A DNA stretch of 64,000 nucleotides from Novosphingobium umbonatum (GCF_004005905.1 NZ_SACO01000008.1:1-64000), one strand, 5' to 3'; positions 19,071-28,387 are shown, counted from the stretch's first letter. Notes: a model not told the origin generated them from the sequence alone. Numbers and translations are program-made.

Positions 19071-20513
19071 TTATTTCAAGGCCGAAACGGCAAGGAATTC
19101 GGGGATCGGTCCGTTCCATTCGCCCGGCTTGGCAGGCGGATCATTGTCGCGCCAACGGCCATAACGCTCGTCACGGCGAGCTTCTTCGCGGCGCGGTTCG
19201 CGGCGAGGCGCGCGCTCCTCACGGCGTTCTTCACGCACAGGACGGTCCTCGCGCGGCGCGCGGGCTTCGACCGGAGCGGCCTCTTCACGCGCCACAGGCT
19301 CCTTGCGCGGCGCCTTGTCACGGCGGTTGCGGCCGGAACTTTTGCGATCGTCACTGTCCAGCTTGGCCTCGTCGGCCTGGCTCGTCGATCCTTTGCCCAA
19401 ATCGACCACCATGACAGGGATCGGCCCACCGGTCAGCTTTTCAACGTTCTGGATCGCTTCCAGATCATCCTCGGTAAACAGGGTGAAAGCGCGGCCCGAC
19501 GCCCCGCCACGACCGGTACGGCCAATGCGGTGGACATAGTCATCGGGATGCCAAGGCGTGTCAAAGTTGAACACATGACTCACCCCCTTCACGTCCAGCC
19601 CGCGCGCGGCAACGTCCGATGCGACCAGAATGCTGATCGAACCGTCCTTGAACCGGTCCAGTTCGGCAATGCGGCTCGACTGATCCATGTCGCCATGGAT
19701 TTCACCCGCGGCAAAACCATGACGCTTCAGGCTCTTGGCCAATTCGCGCACCGTGGTCTTTTTGTTGGCAAAGATGATCGCCGTGCCCACATTATCGGTG
19801 CGCAACAGGTGACGCAAAACCTCGCGCTTCTGCTTGCCGCCAACCTTCACCTTGTGCTGGACAATATTGGTGTTGGTGGTGGCCGGACGCGCAACCTCGA
19901 TATATTTGGGGTTCGACAGGAAACGATCCGCCAGCTTCTTGATCGGCGGCGGCATCGTGGCCGAAAACAGCAGGGTCTGCCGCTGGGCGGGCAGCTTGGT
20001 GCAGATGTTTTCGATATCGGGGATAAAGCCCATATCGAGCATCCGGTCCGCCTCGTCGATCACCAGCAGATTGCAACCGGTCAGCAGGATCTTGCCACGT
20101 TCAAACAGGTCCATCAGGCGACCGGGCGTGGCGATCAAAACGTCCACGCCTTCCTGCAAAGCCTTGACCTGATCCCCCATCTGCACGCCGCCAATCAGCA
20201 GCGCCATTTTCAGATCGTGGTTCTTGCCATATTTCTCGAAATTCTCGGCCACCTGCGCGGCCAATTCGCGGGTCGGCTCCAAAATCAGGCTGCGCGGCAT
20301 CAGAGCGCGACGGCGGCCATGGGCCAGCACATCGATCATGGGCAGCACAAAGCTGGCGGTTTTGCCGGTCCCTGTCTGCGCAATGCCGATCAGATCGCGC
20401 ATCATCAACACCGAGGGGATCGCCTGCGCCTGAATCGGCGTGGGCGTGTCATAGCCAGCGGCAGTGACGCTTTGCAGCAGTTCTTCGGAAAGGCCGAGTT
20501 CGGCAAAACTCAT
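19071..20513 (-). CDS. DEAD-box RNA helicase (RhlE type)
   Basis: ATP-dependent RNA helicase for ribosome assembly or mRNA turnover. In the 480-residue product are the Q motif (YDTPTPIQAQAIP, 21-33), Walker A AQTGTGKT (45-52), DEAD at 153-156, SAT (184-186) and the C-terminal HRIGRTGRGG. After the core comes a low-complexity Arg/Glu/Pro tail (about 380-460) that probably binds RNA, ending PEFLAVSALK. ATG 20513 is chosen since MSFAELGLS is the family start; the frame extends upstream but without homology. Confidence 0.92.
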   Translation of the reverse strand: MSFAELGLSEELLQSVTAAGYDTPTPIQAQAIPSVLMMRDLIGIAQTGTGKTASFVLPMIDVLAHGRRRALMPRSLILEPTRELAAQVAENFEKYGKNHDLKMALLIGGVQMGDQVKALQEGVDVLIATPGRLMDLFERGKILLTGCNLLVIDEADRMLDMGFIPDIENICTKLPAQRQTLLFSATMPPPIKKLADRFLSNPKYIEVARPATTNTNIVQHKVKVGGKQKREVLRHLLRTDNVGTAIIFANKKTTVRELAKSLKRHGFAAGEIHGDMDQSSRIAELDRFKDGSISILVASDVAARGLDVKGVSHVFNFDTPWHPDDYVHRIGRTGRGGASGRAFTLFTEDDLEAIQNVEKLTGGPIPVMVVDLGKGSTSQADEAKLDSDDRKSSGRNRRDKAPRKEPVAREEAAPVEARAPREDRPVREERREERAPRREPRREEARRDERYGRWRDNDPPAKPGEWNGPIPEFLAVSALK

Positions 20514-20697
20514 AAAATCACAAATGTCCGGATAGGAGGACGGCATCCACGCCCAAAGGGTGCCGAAAAGTATAACCGCCGCCAAGCCAGATGTAAGGCA
20601 GCGCGGGCATTGCAGCTTGAGCCGCAAAGGGCGGCAGAGCGCGTTAGCCCCAAGATGCGGCAAAAGTCAAGAATTTCGGCACGGAGGCGTAAAAAGC

Positions 20698-21285
20698 CTA
20701 ACGCTTGGCCGACACTTCCACCAAGCTTTTCAGGTCACTGATGCGGCAATTGGCACCTGACCTTGCATGAATCTGGTCCCGCTCGATGCAAAGCTGGCCA
20801 TCGGCATTCCGCTCGACATAGAAGCCGGAGTAGAAGTCATGGGCGCGGCAGGACTTCTCTAGCCCCGCCGTCAACACGCGCGAATCGCGCAGGATCAGCA
20901 ACAGCCGGTTGCCTTGCGCATTCTGCACCGCCGCAATCGCCCCCACCGGCAGGCATCTGCCATAAGGGCGCTCTTCCAATCTGGTGGTGGTGGTGCGGCG
21001 CTCGATCTGTTCCATTTCAAACAGGACATTGGGCGGCATTCCGGGCGCACCAGGGCCAATGCGGATCGAAAATTGCTGCTGGATCCGCACCTGTTTGGCG
21101 GCCGAGTCCAGATTGACGCCGGGAATATGGATGCGATGCAAAAGCCCCCTGCCCCAATCCGCCAGCGGAGACGCAAAACAGCAACTGCCGCCGAGACCGA
21201 CGACAATTGCCACGCCCACCAGCGCGGCCCTTGGCTTCAGACGCAAAGCGCCTGCCCACCGGAAGGGTAAGGTGATACCTGCCAT
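20698..21285 (-). CDS. Exported protein of unknown function
   Basis: A 195-residue protein with one hydrophobic N-terminal segment (about 20-39, ALVGVAIVVGLGGSCCFASP), which is a signal peptide or anchor. The mature part contains several Cys (GRCLPVG, EKSCRAHDFY, QLCIERD, ANCRISD), which may pair in the periplasm. The last gene-wide pattern, SRVLTAGLEKSCRAHDFYSGFYVE, is conserved in appearance with uncharacterised sphingomonad proteins. It lies between rhlE and a divergent flavoenzyme. No function is assigned. Confidence 0.6.
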   Translation of the reverse strand: MAGITLPFRWAGALRLKPRAALVGVAIVVGLGGSCCFASPLADWGRGLLHRIHIPGVNLDSAAKQVRIQQQFSIRIGPGAPGMPPNVLFEMEQIERRTTTTRLEERPYGRCLPVGAIAAVQNAQGNRLLLILRDSRVLTAGLEKSCRAHDFYSGFYVERNADGQLCIERDQIHARSGANCRISDLKSLVEVSAKR

Positions 21286-21443
21286 TGCTTTTCACGGCCC
21301 ACGCCTTTGGCGTTAACCCGTCAACCTCATCTGTTTCCCTGTCGCCCCCAACATAGTCCGGCACGTTGAACAAGTGCTGAACCCCCGATGGCTGCACCTG
21401 ATACCCCTTGGCGCGCCCGCTTGGCTTATGCCATAGCCGGTTC

Positions 21444-22904
21444 ATGACCGACAAGCACCTGCAAGCACAAACCGATACCACCGCTAGCTCCATGGCCTTT
21501 CTGGAAAAAGCCGCCGCCTTGCTCGGCCCGCGCGGGTTGACGCAGGATGGGGATGTGATGGCGGGCTGGCTGAGTGATTGGCGCGGGCGTTACCATGGTG
21601 CGGCGCTGGCACTGGCCTCGCCCGCCGATGCGCAGGAATTGTCGGCGCTGGTAAAGCTATGCGTCGAATATCGCGTGCCGATCGTGCCGCAGGGTGGCAA
21701 TTCGGGCATGTCGGGCGGGGCCACGCCCGATGCATCGGGGCGCAGCCTGTTGGTATCCTTGCGTCGCATGAACCAGATCGGAGCCATCGATCTGGAAAAC
21801 CGCCGCGTCACTTGCGGCGCGGGCGTGGTGCTGCAAAATCTGCACGAGGCAGCCGAGGCGCAGGGCTTGCGCTTTCCTCTGACCCTAGGCGGCAAGGGGT
21901 CGGCCACGGTGGGCGGGCTGATCTCCACCAATGCGGGCGGCACGCAGGTGCTGCGCCATGGCAATATGGTGGCGCAAGTGCTGGGGCTGGAAGCGGTTCT
22001 GCCCGATGGCCAAATCTTTTCCGCGCTGACGCCGCTTAAGAAAGACAATCGCGGCTTTGATTTAAAGCAGCTTTTCATCGGCTCTGAAGGCACATTGGGC
22101 ATGGTGACCGCGGCCACGCTCAAGCTGATCCCCGCGCTGGCCGAAAGGCGCGTGGTATGGGCCGCGGTAGAGAGCATTCAGGCCGCACGCCGCCTGCTGC
22201 TGCATGTGCAGGGCGCGATGGGCGAGGCGCTGGAGGGTTTCGAGGTGATCCCCCACCCCAGCCTTGAAGCCGTGTTCGACTATGCGCCCGATACGCGTAA
22301 CCCGCTCGATTCGGCGGCGCCGTGGTACACACTGATCGAACTGGTGGCCGATCAGGCGCAGGCCGAATCTCTGGGCGAGCGCGTGGAGGCCATGCTGGGC
22401 GAGGCTTTTGAACAAGGCCTTTTGAGCGATGCGGCGATTGCCGCCAATGAAACGCAGGCCGAGGCCTTTTGGGGCATCCGCGAAACCGTACCCATGGCCG
22501 AACGCGCCAAGGGACCTGCCAAACAGCATGACATTGCCGTGCCGGTGGAAAAAATGCCCGACTTTATCGTGGCGGCCAGCGACACCATGACCAAAGCCTT
22601 CCCCGGATGCCATGCGGTGGCCTTTGGCCATCTGGGCGATGGCAATGTGCATTTTCACGTCATAGCGCCCGAGGGTAGCGACCGCGCCGCATGGGAGGCA
22701 GGCGATGGCAAGGCGATCAGCGAAATGGTGCATGATCTGGTCACGCAATGGGGCGGCTCTATCAGCGCGGAACATGGCATCGGGCAATTGAAGGTGGATG
22801 ATCTGGCCCGACTGGCCGATCCGGCCCGCCTGCATCTTTTACGCAGCGTGAAACAGGCGCTGGACCCGCTGGGCCTGCTCAATCCGGGCAAGCTGATCCC
22901 CTGA
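21444..22904 (+). CDS. FAD-linked D-2-hydroxyacid dehydrogenase (GlcD / D-2-hydroxyglutarate type)
   Basis: A flavoprotein that oxidises a D-2-hydroxyacid such as D-2-hydroxyglutarate, D-lactate or glycolate. In the 486-residue product the FAD_binding_4 motif PQGGNSGMSGG is at 82-92, the GSEGTLGMV motif lies near 210, and the C-terminal cap has GDGNVHFHV (about 398-406) and SAEHGIGQLK (about 440-449) with the metal/substrate histidines. Start at 21444 gives a usual length; the ribosome site is weak. Substrate cannot be decided among these. Standing next to SapC, it seems monocistronic. Confidence 0.88.
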   Translation: MTDKHLQAQTDTTASSMAFLEKAAALLGPRGLTQDGDVMAGWLSDWRGRYHGAALALASPADAQELSALVKLCVEYRVPIVPQGGNSGMSGGATPDASGRSLLVSLRRMNQIGAIDLENRRVTCGAGVVLQNLHEAAEAQGLRFPLTLGGKGSATVGGLISTNAGGTQVLRHGNMVAQVLGLEAVLPDGQIFSALTPLKKDNRGFDLKQLFIGSEGTLGMVTAATLKLIPALAERRVVWAAVESIQAARRLLLHVQGAMGEALEGFEVIPHPSLEAVFDYAPDTRNPLDSAAPWYTLIELVADQAQAESLGERVEAMLGEAFEQGLLSDAAIAANETQAEAFWGIRETVPMAERAKGPAKQHDIAVPVEKMPDFIVAASDTMTKAFPGCHAVAFGHLGDGNVHFHVIAPEGSDRAAWEAGDGKAISEMVHDLVTQWGGSISAEHGIGQLKVDDLARLADPARLHLLRSVKQALDPLGLLNPGKLIP

Positions 22905-23016
22905 AACGCGCGCATGGCGTAAAAACGCCCGCTTGCGCGGCGGCGCTGGCATGCTTAAAGCCTGCACATCATTTGTCTCGGGGCCACAACGGACCCATCT
23001 TTCGGAGAGTACCCAC

Positions 23017-23802
23017 ATGGCCAGCGCGCCGCAGAACGCCGACCTGCCGCTGTTCTACAATGACCTCGTGCCGCTCAACAGCCGCGACCACGCCAATTTC
23101 AAGAGCCGCACGACCGACAAGGCCAAGTGGCTGGTGGGTCAGCATGCCGTGCCGCTGACCGTGGAAGAATTCCCGCAGGCCGCGCGTTACTATCCCATCG
23201 TGTTCTCGTCGGGCGACCAGCCCGTGCCGCTGGCGCTGATGGGCCTGAACGAAGGCGTGAACGTATTTGTCGATGACGAAGGCAAGTTCCTGCAGGACGC
23301 CTATGTCCCCGCCTATGCCCGCCGCTATCCCTTCCTGCTGGCGCGCCTCAGCCCCGATGCCAAGGAATTGTCGCTGTGCTTTGACCCCACCAGCGATCTG
23401 CTGGGCGAAGGCGAAGAAGGCGCGCCGCTGTTTGACGGCGAAACCCCCGCCGAAGCCACCAAGGGCATGCTGCAATTCTGCGAAAACTTTGAAGAAGCCG
23501 GCGCCCGCAGCGCTGCCTTTGTCGAAGAGCTGAAGAAGCACGGCCTGCTGATGGAAGGCGAAGTGGGCATCCAGCAGGAAGGCAATGACCAGCCTTTCGT
23601 CTATCGCGGTTTCCAGATGGTCGATCAGGCCAAGCTGCGCGAAGTGCGCGGTGACGTGCTGCGTGGCTGGAACCAGTCGGGCCTGCTGCCCTTGCTGTTC
23701 GCACATCTGTTCAGCCTTGACCTGATGCGCGAAATCTTCGCCCGTCAGGTTGCCCAGGGCAAGGGCCCTGTGGCTCTGCCGCAGGTTGAGCCGGTGGCCT
23801 GA
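23017..23802 (+). CDS. SapC-family protein
   Basis: A 261-residue soluble protein matching the SapC family, named after a Campylobacter S-layer protein gene product. Recognisable parts are FYNDLVPLNSRDH near the start, the YYPIVFSSG strand (about 65-73), PAYARRYPF and the C-terminal HLFSLDLMREIF. GGAGAG precedes ATG 23017. The function is unknown; in many proteobacteria relatives sit beside TonB-receptor genes, but here it stands alone with its own terminator. No membrane segment was seen. Confidence 0.85.
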   Translation: MASAPQNADLPLFYNDLVPLNSRDHANFKSRTTDKAKWLVGQHAVPLTVEEFPQAARYYPIVFSSGDQPVPLALMGLNEGVNVFVDDEGKFLQDAYVPAYARRYPFLLARLSPDAKELSLCFDPTSDLLGEGEEGAPLFDGETPAEATKGMLQFCENFEEAGARSAAFVEELKKHGLLMEGEVGIQQEGNDQPFVYRGFQMVDQAKLREVRGDVLRGWNQSGLLPLLFAHLFSLDLMREIFARQVAQGKGPVALPQVEPVA

Positions 23803-23851
23803 TAGGCCAACCGATTCTCTGCGAATCCGGCGCCCTTGGTGGCGCTAACAA

Positions 23852-23884
23852 GGCCCCGTTCCGGTTCGTCCGGGCGGGGTTTTT
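23852..23884 (+). terminator. Rho-independent terminator after the SapC gene
   Basis: CCCCG (23854-23858) pairs with CGGGG (23875-23879), with an inner CCGG/CCGG pairing, followed by TTTTT on the plus strand, 50 bases after the stop. Confidence 0.8.
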
Positions 23885-23978
23885 GTTTGTATTACGCAAT
23901 TTTGTCGAAATATGCCATTTTGGCGCGATGACTTGATGAAATCTGATAATTCATCATGCAGAACCGATGGATCAGGGC

Positions 23979-24007
23979 TTGAAAGCCCGCAACTGACAGC
24001 GTAAGAC
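23979..24007 (+). promoter_or_regulatory. Candidate promoter of the small RNA
   Basis: TTGAAA (23979-23984), a 17-base spacer and TAAGAC (24002-24007). The -10 is weak by E. coli rules, which is common in alphaproteobacteria. Transcription would start near 24014, just before the first hairpin. Confidence 0.35.
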
Positions 24008-24013
24008 TGATCT

Positions 24014-24117
24014 TGTTCGGACGGTGCTTCCCTCATGGCCCGTCTGGATTTGGTGCATTTATGCACCTCCTCCCTGAACCTTGGCCACCTCGCGCAAGCC
24101 GCGAGGTGGTTTTTTTA
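24014..24117 (+). ncRNA. Candidate trans-acting small RNA with anti-Shine-Dalgarno motifs
   Basis: Three hairpins lie between the SapC terminator and the convergent amidohydrolase gene. Hairpin 1 has a 7-bp stem (24018-24024 with 24040-24046) whose loop contains CTTCCCTC. Hairpin 2 is GGTGCA/TGCACC (24052-24067). It leads into CCTCCTCCCT at 24066-24075. Hairpin 3 is a 10-bp stem (24085-24094 with 24100-24109) followed by seven T, a strong terminator. A second terminator in the same direction after the SapC one implies an independent transcript. Repeated C/U-rich motifs resemble the alpha-r14 (NfeR) and cuckoo RNAs of other alphaproteobacteria. No small coding frame with a ribosome site was seen. 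Confidence 0.5.
24085..24117 (+). terminator. Strong rho-independent terminator of the small RNA
   Basis: Perfect 10-bp stem, 5-base loop CAAGC, then seven T (24110-24116). It works only for plus-strand transcription; the minus-strand reading lacks a T-run. Confidence 0.85.
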
Positions 24118-24134
24118 TGCAAAAAGGCAGCTGC

Positions 24135-25094
24135 TTATTCGGCCGCCTGCGGCAAGGCGTCATCGCCGCCAATCCGCGCGACATCCCGTGCCAGACGCAT
24201 CACAAGGCGAGTCAACATATCCGCCATCGGGCCAGCCCCATCTCCCAATTCATGCAGCTGCGAATCAAGATAGGCCGCGCGGTCCACCTCGATCTGAATC
24301 GCATGCAGGCCTTGCTTGGGCCTGCCATGCCGGTCCAGCACATAGCCCCCCGCATAGGGCCGGTTATGCAAGGCAGGGCAGCCCATTTCACCCAAGGCCG
24401 CAAAGGCCCCCGCCACCAGCAGGGGATGGCAAGAGGAACCAAAGCGATCCCCGATCACCAGCTTGGTCCCGCCCAATTCCGGCGGCAAGGGCGGCATGGA
24501 ATGCAGATCGATCAACAAAGCCGCGCCCCAACGCTGGCGAGTCCCCTCCAGCATCTGGCTCAAGGCATCGTGGTAAGGCTGGTGAATGCCCTCGATTCGC
24601 GCGTCCAACATGTCCCGCGTCATCCGGCCGCGCCAGATGTCGCCCATCGCGGGCAATCGGCGGGGCACCAGCCCCAAACCGCTGCGCGCCCTGGCATTAA
24701 TCGGCGGCACGCCTTGCGCAGGCAGGCCCAGCATGTCCCAATCAACATCCTGCGGGTGGCGGTTAAGGTCTATCATCGCCCGAGGCGCCCGCGCCACCAA
24801 CAGGGCAGCGCCTGTCGCCTTGGCGATGGCATGGCCCAAGGCATCGACCAGACGGTCCTCCAGTTTGAGTGCCGCGATTTCGGGTTGCCGCATGGATGCC
24901 AGCACATCGGGCGCATAGGCTCGGCCCGCATGGGGCACGGCGATGACCACCGGCAGGGCGGAGGGCTCATCACCAAACACTTCAAACGCATGGCCAAAAT
25001 CGCCAGAACCCGCGGGGATCAACCCTCCCTGCCCTATCAACTGGCGCTTAGGCAGGCCGCCTTGAGGATCCTTTTCGCCTTCTGCATGTTTCAT
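24135..25094 (-). CDS. N-formylglutamate amidohydrolase-family protein
   Basis: A 319-residue member of the HutG-like family of zinc hydrolases. AVPHAGRAY (conserved first His), RAMIDLNRHP, LLIDLHSMPPLP and YAGGYVLDRHG are the family signature segments. The start is uncertain: ATG 25094 is used, but the frame continues to a TTG at 25166 and neither has a clear ribosome site. It is divergent from cpdR across about 140 bp. No histidine-degradation gene is near, so a role in formylglutamate breakdown is not supported by context. A second member of the family is at 49442-50182. Confidence 0.82.
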   Translation of the reverse strand: MKHAEGEKDPQGGLPKRQLIGQGGLIPAGSGDFGHAFEVFGDEPSALPVVIAVPHAGRAYAPDVLASMRQPEIAALKLEDRLVDALGHAIAKATGAALLVARAPRAMIDLNRHPQDVDWDMLGLPAQGVPPINARARSGLGLVPRRLPAMGDIWRGRMTRDMLDARIEGIHQPYHDALSQMLEGTRQRWGAALLIDLHSMPPLPPELGGTKLVIGDRFGSSCHPLLVAGAFAALGEMGCPALHNRPYAGGYVLDRHGRPKQGLHAIQIEVDRAAYLDSQLHELGDGAGPMADMLTRLVMRLARDVARIGGDDALPQAAE

Positions 25095-25233
25095 CGGGGC
25101 GAGATTGGCCCTGTTTTGCGCCAGTGTCAAAAGCACTGTGTCAAAACCGGTCAGCGACAAAGGCAAAATGGGGCAGGAAAATTTACGCAGACCGCGTTAT
25201 AAGCGTGGCAACACATAAGAAGAGACAGGCCCC

Positions 25234-25608
25234 ATGATCCGTATCCTGCTAGCCGAAGACGATCTTGCCATGCGCAGCTATCTGGCGCGCGCCTTGGAAA
25301 ATGCCGGTTATGATGTGGTGGCGGTGGACCGCGGCACGGCGGCCCTGCCCTGGCTGGAACGGGAAAGGTTCGACCTGTTGCTGTCCGACATCGTCATGCC
25401 GGAAATGGACGGCATCGAACTGGCGCAGCGCTGCGCAGAGATCAGCCCGCAAACCAAAGTGATCTTCATCACCGGCTTTGCCGCCGTCACATTGAAGGCC
25501 AATCGCGAGGCCCCGCAGGCCAAGGTGCTGTCCAAGCCCTTCCACCTGCGCGATCTGGTGCTGGAGGTGCAGCGCGTTTTTGGCCTGCCTTCGCAGGCCA
25601 GCATCTGA
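25234..25608 (+). CDS. cpdR: Single-domain response regulator CpdR
   Basis: In Caulobacter, unphosphorylated CpdR delivers substrates to ClpXP at the pole; CckA-ChpT phosphorylation switches it off. The 124-residue protein is a lone receiver domain with acidic Asp9/Asp10, phosphoacceptor Asp52 (LLLSDIVMPEMDG), Thr80 and Lys101. The runs AGYDVVAVDRGTAALP, FITGFAAVTL and VLSKPFHLRDLV match CpdR rather than other receivers. GAAGAGACAGG precedes the ATG. cckA is 9.3 kb away in the same window; chpT was not seen. Confidence 0.9.
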   Translation: MIRILLAEDDLAMRSYLARALENAGYDVVAVDRGTAALPWLERERFDLLLSDIVMPEMDGIELAQRCAEISPQTKVIFITGFAAVTLKANREAPQAKVLSKPFHLRDLVLEVQRVFGLPSQASI

Positions 25609-25734
25609 TTTTTCGCCCTCTTGCATTTTTTTTCAAAAAGCCGCTTGCCAGAATCCGGAACCCCCGCTAATGGCACGCACCTGCCCGGCGCTACCACGCT
25701 TTAACGAGCTAGCCGGTCAGCCTCTTGATAGAGT

Positions 25735-25809
25735 GGGCGTATAGCTCAGTGGTAGAGCACTGTGTTGACATCGCAGGGGTCGCAAGTTCAATCCTTGCTA
25801 CGCCCACCA
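25735..25809 (+). tRNA. tRNA-Val (anticodon GAC), CCA encoded
   Basis: The 75-base gene folds as a cloverleaf: acceptor GGGCGTA pairs with TACGCCC over 7 bp, the D arm has AGCTCAGTGGTAGAGC, the anticodon loop is TTGACAT with anticodon GAC, and the T arm has GTTCAATC. CCA follows directly. It decodes GUC and GUU. Confidence 0.96.
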
Positions 25810-25812
25810 TTC

Positions 25813-25850
25813 AAAAACCCGCCGATCCGATTGGATCAGGCGGGTTTTTT
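25813..25850 (+). terminator. Rho-independent terminator of tRNA-Val
   Basis: AACCCGCC pairs with GGCGGGTT around a loop that has its own GATCC/GGATC pairing, and six T follow. It starts 4 bases after the tRNA CCA. Confidence 0.9.
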
Positions 25851-26047
25851 GTTGCCTTCAAAACAGTTAGGCCCATGCCTCGATCATGCAAGCCATGCAG
25901 AAACCACAGGCGCACCTATTGATGCTGCAAGTCGGTATCAATAGTCCTTCAAAATAACCCTTCCCTCCCGCAAAACCTGCCCTTGCGCCGCGCCACACCT
26001 ATGCTAGGGGATTTGGGCAATATCCACCCCAGGGGAAGTTAGAAAAC

Positions 26048-27271
26048 ATGGCCAAGATCAAGGTTGCCAACCCGGTCGTCGAAATTGACGGCGATGAAAT
26101 GACGAAGATCATCTGGCAGTGGATCCGCGAGCGGCTGATCCTGCCCTATCTCGACATTGACCTGAAGTATTATGACCTCTCGGTGGAAAACCGCGATGCC
26201 ACCGACGATCAGGTGACGATCGATTCGGCCAATGCCATCAAGCAGTATGGCGTGGGCGTGAAATGCGCCACCATCACGCCGGACGAAGCCCGCGTGGAAG
26301 AATTCAACCTGAAGAGCATGTGGAAGTCGCCCAACGGCACGATCCGCAACATTCTGGGCGGCGTTGTGTTCCGCGAACCCATCGTGATTTCGAACGTGCC
26401 CCGTCTGGTGCCCGGTTGGACCGACCCCATCGTGGTTGGCCGTCACGCTTTTGGTGACCAGTATCGCGCCACCGACTTCCTCGTCCCCGGTCCGGGCCGC
26501 CTGCGCCTGGTGTTCGAAGGCGACGATGGTCAGGTGATCGACCGTGAAGTGTTCAAGTTCCCCTCGGCAGGCGTCGCCATGTCGATGTACAACCTTGACG
26601 ATTCGATCCGCGACTTCGCCCGCGCCTCGTTCAACTATGGCCTGTCGCTGGGCTGGCCGGTGTATCTGTCGACCAAGAACACCATCATCAAGGCCTATGA
26701 CGGCCGCTTCAAGGACCTGTTCGCCGAAGTCTTCGCCACCGAAGGTTTCGCCGAAAAGTTCAAGGAAGCCGGCATCACCTACGAACACCGCCTGATCGAC
26801 GACATGGTGGCTTCGGCTCTCAAGTGGTCGGGCAAGTTCGTCTGGGCTTGCAAGAACTATGACGGTGACGTGCAGTCGGATACCGTTGCGCAGGGCTTCG
26901 GCTCGCTGGGTCTGATGACCTCGGTTCTGATGTCGCCCGATGGCAAGACGGTGGAAGCCGAAGCCGCCCACGGCACCGTGACCCGTCACTATCGCCAGCA
27001 CCAGCAGGGCAAGGCGACCTCGACTAACCCGATCGCCTCGATCTTCGCATGGACCCGCGGCCTGATCTATCGCGGCCGTTTCGACAACACGCCCGAAGTG
27101 GTAAAGTTTGCCGAAACGCTGGAACGCGTCTGCATCGAAACCGTGGAAAGCGGCAAGATGACCAAGGACCTCGCGCTGCTGATCGGCCCCGAACAGGGAT
27201 GGATGACCACGGAAGCCTTCTTCGAAGCCATCGTGCAGAATCTGGAAGCCGAAATGGCCAGCTGGGCGTAA
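26048..27271 (+). CDS. icd: NADP-dependent isocitrate dehydrogenase
   Basis: Oxidative decarboxylation of isocitrate to 2-oxoglutarate in the TCA cycle. The 407-residue product is of the homodimeric, eukaryote-like subfamily rather than the E. coli type: it starts [19 protein letters not shown], has the substrate-phosphate region KSPNGTIRN (with Ser and Asn), [13 protein letters not shown], and the metal-binding aspartates in DDMVASALK and [16 protein letters not shown] is about 10 bases before the ATG. It is monocistronic with a terminator. Confidence 0.97.
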   Translation: MAKIKVANPVVEIDGDEMTKIIWQWIRERLILPYLDIDLKYYDLSVENRDATDDQVTIDSANAIKQYGVGVKCATITPDEARVEEFNLKSMWKSPNGTIRNILGGVVFREPIVISNVPRLVPGWTDPIVVGRHAFGDQYRATDFLVPGPGRLRLVFEGDDGQVIDREVFKFPSAGVAMSMYNLDDSIRDFARASFNYGLSLGWPVYLSTKNTIIKAYDGRFKDLFAEVFATEGFAEKFKEAGITYEHRLIDDMVASALKWSGKFVWACKNYDGDVQSDTVAQGFGSLGLMTSVLMSPDGKTVEAEAAHGTVTRHYRQHQQGKATSTNPIASIFAWTRGLIYRGRFDNTPEVVKFAETLERVCIETVESGKMTKDLALLIGPEQGWMTTEAFFEAIVQNLEAEMASWA

Positions 27272-27296
27272 GCTCCGCTCCATCGGATAGAATAAA

Positions 27297-27330
27297 GGCG
27301 GCGCTGGTCTTCGGAGCGGCGCCGTTTTTG
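27297..27330 (+). terminator. Rho-independent terminator of icd
   Basis: CGGCGC (27299-27304) pairs with GCGCCG (27319-27324) and TTTTT follows, 28 bases after the icd stop. Confidence 0.8.
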
Positions 27331-27381
27331 TTGGGCCACGGGGGTAAAAGCAGACGGCTAGCAAACGCCAAAGGCAGGCAA

Positions 27382-27414
27382 CAAAAAAGGCGCCCGCACC
27401 ATTGGCGAGCGCCC
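27382..27414 (-). terminator. Rho-independent terminator of the TPR gene
   Basis: Read on the minus strand, GGCGC-type arms (27409-27413 with 27389-27393) flank an inner CGC/GCG pairing, followed by six T. Confidence 0.75.
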
Positions 27415-27448
27415 ATCTTGAGGCCCCTGTTAGAGGCGTTGAGGGCTG

Positions 27449-28183
27449 TTACCCGCCCTTTTGTTCCCCATCGGCCCGCTTGCGGGCGATAAAGCTCAAT
27501 TCCTTGATCGCAATCTTGCTGCCTGGATCATCGGCAAGGCTGGCACGATAAGCGGCTTCAGCTCCGGCCAGATCGCCCTTTTCAATCAGCAAGTAGCCAA
27601 CGCCGCGCAAAGCCGCTGCGTGATAGCGCTTGTTCTCTTCACGCAGAGCAGGCTTTTCAGCCAAAGACGCCGCTTGCTGGTAGGTCGCCAGCGCCTTTAC
27701 CTTGTCCCCACCCACGCGATAAGCATAGGCCAGTTCCACAAAGTAGCGCGGGTATTCCGGCGAGAGCACGGTCAGTTGCTCCAGCGCTTCCACCGCATCG
27801 GCGCGGCGACCAAGCTCGGTAAAGGCGAAGGCGCGTAGATAGAGCGCCTGACACAGATCGGCATCCAGCAATTGTTTGCCACGTTGGCCCTGCTGGCAAG
27901 TCACGCGACCGGCCTTTGCCTTGGTCAGCATGGCCAACTGGCCCGACACAGGCTCCAGTATCGCCAGCGCATCACCAGCGCGACCAGCACGCATCAAATC
28001 CATGGCAGTTGCCGAAATTTCCGAAAAGACCGGCTGCGACGCCGAAGGGTTCATTTGGGCCACCGAGGCGACCGTCATCGGAACCGGCATATTGCCCGCT
28101 TCTGCAGGAACCGACAGGACGGCGCAGGCAGAGGCAGCATAACCTGCCATCAAATACCAAAAGCGCCGTCCTGTCAGAACCAT
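27449..28183 (-). CDS. Exported TPR-repeat protein
   Basis: A 244-residue protein with a signal peptide (basic RRF, hydrophobic YLMAGYAASACAVLSV, cleavage near AEA-G) and at least three TPR-like helix pairs: about 58-85 (AMDLMRAGRAGDALAIL), 110-170 (LCQALYLRAFAFTELGRRADAVEALEQL and the following pair) and 195-225 (GYLLIEKGDLAGAEAAYRASL). GGGAG is 6 bases before ATG 28183. Probably a periplasmic scaffold; the partner is unknown. It is convergent with icd and divergent from the antiporter. Confidence 0.75.
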   Translation of the reverse strand: MVLTGRRFWYLMAGYAASACAVLSVPAEAGNMPVPMTVASVAQMNPSASQPVFSEISATAMDLMRAGRAGDALAILEPVSGQLAMLTKAKAGRVTCQQGQRGKQLLDADLCQALYLRAFAFTELGRRADAVEALEQLTVLSPEYPRYFVELAYAYRVGGDKVKALATYQQAASLAEKPALREENKRYHAAALRGVGYLLIEKGDLAGAEAAYRASLADDPGSKIAIKELSFIARKRADGEQKGG

Positions 28184-28387
28184 CACTCACTCCCAAACTT
28201 CTTCTTGTTGCATTCTGATTAGCTGATTCGCAGACGAATGCAAAACAGAAAATGCAATTGATGTTGCGCATTTTGCAACCATCTAGCCATTCCGCCCCGG
28301 TGCAACAAAAATGCCACACTTTGCGCCCGCCCCGCTGCGGAGCCATCCGCCCGTGACATCACGCGCCCCTTGCCCTAGCCTTGCGCC

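Noticed and set aside
25735..25809. tRNA-Val as an integration site for a mobile element
   Set aside because: No integrase, direct repeat of the tRNA 3' end or foreign-looking DNA was seen beside it; it is followed by its terminator and icd.
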